Source of the DNA: Desulfotignum sp.
GTDB lineage: Bacteria; Desulfobacterota; Desulfobacteria; Desulfobacterales; Desulfobacteraceae
Reading direction: 5' to 3'
NCBI GenBank assembly: GCA_021737445.1
Contig: JAIPDY010000007.1
Coordinates: forward strand, 1-27,993
DNA length: 27,993 nt
Below are positions 24,084-27,993 of the stretch, piece by piece. A program made the position numbers and the translations under genes. Positions within the stretch are counted from its first letter, which is position 1; the number at the start of each line of letters is the position of its first letter. The notes beneath the pieces were generated by a model that saw nothing but the letters and a program-made list of their open reading frames with translations, did not search any database and was not told the DNA's origin.

Positions 24084-24902
24084 TTATTCATGCAGACCGG
24101 ATGACAGGTGCAAAAACCAGTCCACGATCATGTTGACGCCCACGGTTAAAAATGCGATGGCACCGGCCGGGATCAGCGGTGTAAAAATGCCGAAGGTAAT
24201 GGCGCCGGCATTTTCCCGGACCATGCCCCCCCAGTCCGCCAGGGGCGGCTGTATCCCCAGGCCCAGAAAGCTCAGGGATGCAATGAACAAAAACACAAAA
24301 CAGAACCGCAGCCCGAATTCCGCTGTCAGCGGCGGCAGGGCATTGGGCAGTATCTCATGGCGGATGATCCACCACAGGCCTTCTCCCCGCAACCGTGCCA
24401 CTTCCACAAATTCCATAACCTCGATGTCCATGGCCACTGCCCGGGACAGGCGGTACACCCGGGTGGAATCCAGCAGGGCAATGGTAAAGATCAATGTGGG
24501 AATGGAAGATCCCAGAACCGACAGGATCATCAGGGCAAAAATCAGGGTGGGAAAGGACATGATCACATCGATGAGCCGGCTTAGCAACTGGTCGATCCAC
24601 CCGCCCTTGACAGCGGCCACAAATCCCAGCAACGATCCGAACATAAATGACAGCGCAGTGGTGATAAATGCCAGGGCAATGGTGTTTCTGGCCCCGTACA
24701 CCATCCGGGTGAAAAGGTCCCTGCCGATATGATCGGTCCCCAGAAAAAACTGGGCAGATACAGTCTCCCATACATCCCCCACTACGGCAGTTTCTTCGTA
24801 GGGCGCAATCAAGGGGGCAAAGACGGCAACCAGACAGTTAAACAGCACAATGCCCAGACCGATGCGGGCGCTCAAAGGAGATTGTCTCAATAAACTCAGC
24901 AA
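24084..24902 (-). CDS. ABC transporter permease, DppC/OppC type
   Basis: The 272-residue inner-membrane protein starts with the OppC-like sequence QSPLSARIGLGIVLFNCLVAVFAPLIAPY and has the family segment FLGTDHIGRDLFTRMVYGARNTI. The coupling loop is EFVEVARLRGEGLWWIIRHEILPNALPPL. The start is a TTG at 24902: AAGGA lies seven bases upstream and no better ATG is available before the first helix. That ribosome-binding site sits just before the end of the dppB-like gene, so translation is probably coupled. Confidence 0.92.
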   Translation of the reverse strand: MLSLLRQSPLSARIGLGIVLFNCLVAVFAPLIAPYEETAVVGDVWETVSAQFFLGTDHIGRDLFTRMVYGARNTIALAFITTALSFMFGSLLGFVAAVKGGWIDQLLSRLIDVIMSFPTLIFALMILSVLGSSIPTLIFTIALLDSTRVYRLSRAVAMDIEVMEFVEVARLRGEGLWWIIRHEILPNALPPLTAEFGLRFCFVFLFIASLSFLGLGIQPPLADWGGMVRENAGAITFGIFTPLIPAGAIAFLTVGVNMIVDWFLHLSSGLHE

Positions 24903-24915
24903 AAAAAATTCCTTT

Positions 24916-25875
24916 TTAGAATTGGGATTGTCTCAATTTCGGATTGGACAGCATGGACAACACATCAGCCAGCAGGTTCAATCCGATATAGGTAATGGAA
25001 AAAATAAGACCCGAGGCCTGGACCACCGGCAGGTCCCGCTTGGCCACAGAGTCCACCAGCAGCTGTCCCAGACCGGGGTACACAAACACCACCTCCACAA
25101 TCACCACCCCCACCACAAGATAGGCCAGATTCACCGCCACCACATTGATGACAGGAGACAGTGAATTGGGAAATGCATGGTGAATAATGATCCGCAGCCG
25201 CCTGATCCCCTTGATTTCCGCCATTTCAATATATGCGGATGCCAGGACATTGATAATGGCAGCCCTTGTTTGGCGCATCATATGGGCGGTAACCACACAG
25301 GTCAGGGTCAGGGCCGGCAGCAGGATGGTATAAAATTTGCGCCCCAGACCCATGTGGGGATCGATCATGGCAATGCTGGGAAACAGTTCCATTTTCACGC
25401 TGAAAAGGGCAATGAGGATATAGGCCACAAAGAATTCCGGAAAGGAAATAAATGACAGGGTGGTGGTGGAAATGACTTTATCATAAAGGGTGTTTCTGTA
25501 AAAAGCGGCCAGTATTCCCAGCAGAATGGCCAGGGGCACGGCAATAAGCGCTGTTGTGCCCGCCAGAAACAGGGTGTTGGAAAACCGCCAGGAGATCAGT
25601 TCAGCCACCGGCCGCTTGTTGGCCAGGGAATTGCCGAAATCTCCCTGTACAAAATTTTTCAGCCAGGCTACATACCGGATATGGGGCGGCAGATCCAGTT
25701 TGAGTTCCTTGCGGAACGCTTCCACGGTTTCCGGGGTGGCAGACTGTCCCAGTACGGTATCAGCCACATCACCTGGCAGCAGTTCCACCCCGATGAATAT
25801 GATCAGGGAAATCACAAAAATTGTTGCCAGGCTTGCACCAATCCGTTTGAGAATGTGGCAGATTACATTTTTCAT
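24916..25875 (-). CDS. ABC transporter permease, DppB/OppB type
   Basis: The 319-residue protein is the first gene of the importer operon. It has the OppB-type N-terminus (LKRIGASLATIFVISLIIFIGVELLPGD), LGQSATPETVEAFRKELKLD, GDFGNSLANKRPVAELI and the coupling segment AYIEMAEIKGIRRLRIIIHHAFPNSLSPVI. The ATG at 25875 is unusual in having no recognisable Shine-Dalgarno sequence in the 20 bases before it, which are AT-rich and overlap a palindrome-like site. The divergent MarR-family gene is the likely regulator. Confidence 0.92.
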   Translation of the reverse strand: MKNVICHILKRIGASLATIFVISLIIFIGVELLPGDVADTVLGQSATPETVEAFRKELKLDLPPHIRYVAWLKNFVQGDFGNSLANKRPVAELISWRFSNTLFLAGTTALIAVPLAILLGILAAFYRNTLYDKVISTTTLSFISFPEFFVAYILIALFSVKMELFPSIAMIDPHMGLGRKFYTILLPALTLTCVVTAHMMRQTRAAIINVLASAYIEMAEIKGIRRLRIIIHHAFPNSLSPVINVVAVNLAYLVVGVVIVEVVFVYPGLGQLLVDSVAKRDLPVVQASGLIFSITYIGLNLLADVLSMLSNPKLRQSQF

Positions 25876-25883
25876 AGATAAAT

Positions 25884-25903
25884 AACCATTTAGTTAATTT
25901 GTT
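25884..25903. promoter_or_regulatory. Candidate MarR operator in the importer leader
   Basis: The 20-base site AACCATTTAGTTAATTTGTT has half-sites that agree at 7 of 9 positions when one is reverse-complemented. It lies between the importer promoter's -10 box and the dppB start codon, overlapping the expected start of transcription and translation. A TGGTTATTT word is shared with the site near marR. Size and symmetry fit MarR-family operators, but this is inference. Confidence 0.35.
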
Positions 25904-25909
25904 GCACAT

Positions 25910-25939
25910 AATATATCGGGACTGAAGTATTTTTGTCAA
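25910..25939 (-). promoter_or_regulatory. Sigma70-type promoter of the Opp/Dpp-type importer operon
   Basis: On the minus strand a perfect TTGACA (25939-25934) is followed after 18 bases by TATATT (25915-25910). Transcription would begin near 25903, about 28 bases before the dppB ATG, so the leader is very short and overlaps the candidate operator. Confidence 0.6.
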
Positions 25940-26044
25940 GGTTTTATCCTGGGGTATCTGATTGATAATTGGTTAAAAGCATGATATTTCTTGTTCCAGA
26001 ATACGATAAAATTTAATCGCATTCTATGGAATTATTTGGGTACC

Positions 26045-26067
26045 TGGTTATTTCAGTTAATGAACCA
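26045..26067. promoter_or_regulatory. Candidate MarR operator upstream of marR
   Basis: This 23-base imperfect palindrome has TGGTT and AACCA ends and 8 of 11 matching half-site positions. It ends 20 bases before the MarR-family start codon, where binding would repress the gene itself. Its first nine bases (TGGTTATTT) recur in inverted orientation at 25880-25888 next to dppB. Confidence 0.35.
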
Positions 26068-26087
26068 TAATAAAAAAAGAGAATAAA

Positions 26088-26570
26088 ATGACTTTAGAAA
26101 ATGATGACCAGTGCAGAAATTTATTGATTTCATTACGAAAAATTATCCAGGCCATTGACCAGCATTCCATCTCCCTGCAAAAAAGGTTCGGTCTCACCGG
26201 ACCCCAACTGGTTATCCTCCAGTCTGTTTCATTTAATGCCCCCATATCTGTCACCCAGGTGTCAAAAATCGTCAGCCTGAGCCAGGCATCGGTAACAGAT
26301 ATCACCCAGCGCCTTGAAAAAAAAGGGTATATTACCCGGACCCGGAGTATCAATGATAAGCGCAAAACCGATATTGTGCTAACCGAAAAAGGCAGCACCA
26401 TGCTGGATACATTACCGCCCCTGCTTCAGGAACGCTTCACCAGACGGTTTTCAAAACTGGAAAGATGGGAGCAGCTGATGATTGAAAGTGCATTTGAAAG
26501 GGTGGTATCCATGATGTCGGCACAGGATTTTGATGCCTCACCCATCATGATCACTGGAGATGAAAAATAG
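26088..26570 (+). CDS. MarR-family transcriptional regulator
   Basis: The 160-residue protein has the MarR winged-helix layout. Recognition-helix region SVTQVSKIVSLSQASVTDITQRLEKKGYITRTRS is followed by the wing NDKRKTDIVLTEKG with the typical DxR-like basic wing tip, flanked by dimerisation helices at both ends. Upstream it reads GLTGPQLVILQSV, also typical. Such proteins usually repress themselves and a divergent operon until a small ligand binds; the divergent Opp/Dpp-type importer is the obvious target. The ribosome-binding site is weak (AGAG in an A-rich stretch), fitting low expression. Confidence 0.93.
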   Translation: MTLENDDQCRNLLISLRKIIQAIDQHSISLQKRFGLTGPQLVILQSVSFNAPISVTQVSKIVSLSQASVTDITQRLEKKGYITRTRSINDKRKTDIVLTEKGSTMLDTLPPLLQERFTRRFSKLERWEQLMIESAFERVVSMMSAQDFDASPIMITGDEK

Positions 26571-26575
26571 AAAGC

Positions 26576-26601
26576 CTGCCTGCCGTTTTTCCGGCAGGCA
26601 G
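26576..26601. terminator. Perfect 10-bp hairpin after marR
   Basis: CTGCCTGCCG at 26576-26585 pairs perfectly with CGGCAGGCAG at 26592-26601 around a six-base loop. It starts five bases after the marR stop codon. No U-run follows on the plus strand, so it may act together with the next hairpin or stabilise the 3' end of the mRNA. Confidence 0.55.
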
Positions 26602-26619
26602 CGGCACCGATATAGAAGA

Positions 26620-26643
26620 CCGCCCCCGAAAGGGCGGCCTTTT
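26620..26643. terminator. Probable bidirectional intrinsic terminator between marR and the BCCT gene
   Basis: CCGCCC at 26620-26625 pairs with GGGCGG at 26632-26637 around CCGAAA. On the plus strand it is followed by CCTTTTA, and on the minus strand by GGTCTTCT. It lies between two convergent genes and can serve both. Confidence 0.75.
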
Positions 26644-26671
26644 ACACACTATATTTATTTGTATGCTGGTA

Positions 26672-27993
26672 TTATTTGGCAGATTTAATTTCTGCCAGGG
26701 CATCCTTGATCCGCTGCTTCTCCAAAGGCAGCGTCCCTTCACGCATTTCTGCAAAGAGAGCTTTCATCAGGCAGTATAACATCAATAACATGATAATCAT
26801 GAAGGGGAAACCACCGACAACGGAAGCGGTTTGCAGCGCCTTAAGGCCGCCTGTGAAAAGCAGAATTGCGGCGATAATACCCTCTAAGGACCCCCAGACT
26901 ATCCGCAGGTACAGTGGCGGATCAGGGTTACCACCAGAGGTTAACATGCCGTTAACATAGGTTCCCGAGTCGGAAGAGGTAACGAAAAACACAATAACCG
27001 AGAACATCGCCACAAAAATCAGCAGGCCTGATAGCGGGAATCCCTGCAGTAACGCAAAGAAACCTAAAGCAGAGTCTGCATTGACAGCTGTCATAATTGC
27101 TTCATTACCGTTAATAAAAGTCTCGTACAGGGCAGAACCGCCAAAGACAGCAAACCAGACCATACTTACTGCCACCGGGACAAGCATTACCCCGACAATA
27201 AAGTTACGGATGGTACGTCCGCGTGATACACGGGCAATAAAAGTCCCGACAAAGGGAGCCCAGGCGATCCACCATGCCCAGTAAAAAACGGTCCAGGCAT
27301 TATACCAGCCTTCTGTGCCGGCGCCTGCCGCATCAAGGCCAAAGGACATCTGGATAATGTTCTGCAGGTAATCACCGGTCGCCTGGGTTAATAGTTTAAG
27401 AATGAACACTGTTGGACCGATAATAAATACCAGCAGCATTAACAACACAGCAACGACAATATTGATGTTGCTGAGATACTTAATACCGCGGTCAATACCA
27501 GTTGATGTGGAGATAATCGCTGCAAGCGTAGCTACTATAACGATGGTCACCCACAAAGCCGGGCCACTTGTAAAGCCGAATAACGATTCCAGGCCGCCGC
27601 CAATCTGCATAGCGCCAAGGCCCAGAGAAGTCGCCAGGCCAAATAGGGTGGCAAAAACACCGATTACATTCACCAGCATCCCCCAGGGGCCCTCAACACC
27701 CTTACGGCCGAGGATCGGCTCAAGGCAGGAACTCAGCAGCATCGGTAATCCCTTACGATAAGAAAAGTAAGCCAGGGAAGCGGCAACTACCGTATAAATA
27801 GCCCAGGGATGAAAACCCCAGTGGAAGAAAGCGTACTGCATGGACAGGTGCACTGTCGCAGCAGTTTTTGCTTCACCATGAGGCGGCCACATATAGTGCC
27901 AGATCGGTTCGGAAACACCCCAGAAAAGCAGGCCAATGCCCATACCGCAGCTAAAAAGCATCGCGAACCAGGTTATATTGGAGTATGCCGGTT
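26672..27993 (-). CDS. BCCT-family betaine/choline/carnitine transporter, 5' end outside window
   Basis: The reading frame stays open to the window edge, so roughly the first 80-90 residues are missing. The visible 439 residues begin AYSNITWFAMLFSCGMGIGLLFWGVSEPI, the conserved start of the BCCT core, and contain the family signature WTVFYWAWWIAWAPFVGTFIARVSRGRTIRNF with its Trp box, and a VTSSDSGT segment. BCCT carriers import quaternary ammonium compounds such as glycine betaine, choline or carnitine, driven by Na+ or H+. Codon use differs from the neighbours: 6 of the 10 Arg codons are CGT, whereas thiD has none among 7, and GGT is common. This suggests recent acquisition. The substrate cannot be told. 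Confidence 0.92.
   Translation of the reverse strand, partial: PAYSNITWFAMLFSCGMGIGLLFWGVSEPIWHYMWPPHGEAKTAATVHLSMQYAFFHWGFHPWAIYTVVAASLAYFSYRKGLPMLLSSCLEPILGRKGVEGPWGMLVNVIGVFATLFGLATSLGLGAMQIGGGLESLFGFTSGPALWVTIVIVATLAAIISTSTGIDRGIKYLSNINIVVAVLLMLLVFIIGPTVFILKLLTQATGDYLQNIIQMSFGLDAAGAGTEGWYNAWTVFYWAWWIAWAPFVGTFIARVSRGRTIRNFIVGVMLVPVAVSMVWFAVFGGSALYETFINGNEAIMTAVNADSALGFFALLQGFPLSGLLIFVAMFSVIVFFVTSSDSGTYVNGMLTSGGNPDPPLYLRIVWGSLEGIIAAILLFTGGLKALQTASVVGGFPFMIIMLLMLYCLMKALFAEMREGTLPLEKQRIKDALAEIKSAK

Noticed and set aside
1..27993. CRISPR arrays, tRNA or rRNA genes, transposase genes, phage genes, toxin-antitoxin pairs
   Set aside because: Searched by eye on both strands; no regularly spaced repeats, cloverleaf ends, rRNA signatures or mobile-element proteins were recognised. 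A short divergent tRNA could still be missed without a covariance search.

Overview
The window reads as chromosomal DNA of a Gram-negative, GC-rich, probably anaerobic deltaproteobacterium. A sulfate reducer of the Desulfobacteraceae/Desulfotignum kind is my best guess, from codon style (CTG, GCC, GGC, CGG) and gene content (HTH-PBP regulator, group 2 Mrp antiporter, BCCT carrier, multi-GAF cyclase). No rRNA or tRNA was seen, so the taxonomy is inference only. Most of the window is densely packed ordinary chromosome in short operons.

Layout. 1-672: C-terminal part of a multi-pass membrane protein, cut by the window edge. 845-1747: one-component regulator with an excisionase-type HTH and a periplasmic-binding-like sensor domain, behind a good sigma70-type promoter; it converges on and overlaps a DHA2-type MFS exporter (1732-3213, minus). 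3260-3979 (minus): exported FKBP-type prolyl isomerase. 4171-5061: EamA/DMT carrier.

5118-11846 is the thiamine salvage operon. A consensus promoter and a TPP riboswitch lead into an ABC importer for a thiamine or pyrimidine precursor (thiZ-thiX-thiY). A large hairpin follows, then thiM, thiE and thiD. Thus imported HMP-type pyrimidine (ThiD), salvaged thiazole (ThiM) and the condensing step (ThiE) sit together; de novo genes (thiC, thiG) are not in the window. Two genes not normally part of this pathway follow thiD in the same direction: a class I glutamine-amidotransferase-like hydrolase (ATGA overlap with thiD) and a D-amino-acid transaminase.

11875-14648: a membrane-anchored triple-GAF protein with a class III nucleotide cyclase domain that lacks the usual catalytic Arg. 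Right after its stop codon lies a short relic matching the 3' end of mrpG. Then comes the six-gene Mrp Na+/H+ antiporter operon (mrpAB fusion, C, D, E, F, G; 14856-20746), whose genes overlap or nearly touch.

20809-25875 (minus) is an Opp/Dpp-type ABC importer in the order permease, permease, fused double ATPase, Tat-exported binding protein. A divergent MarR-family gene (26088-26570) shares a 212-bp intergenic region carrying a consensus promoter and two palindrome-like sites. Two hairpins (26576-26643), the second a probable bidirectional terminator, separate marR from a 5'-truncated BCCT carrier gene (26672-27993, minus), whose codon use differs clearly from its neighbours.

I did not find a convincing wholly new system. 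The observations most worth checking are the mrpG-derived repeat flanking the antiporter operon, the degenerate cyclase active site, the large REP-like hairpin inside the thiamine operon, and the two amino-acid genes appended to that operon.
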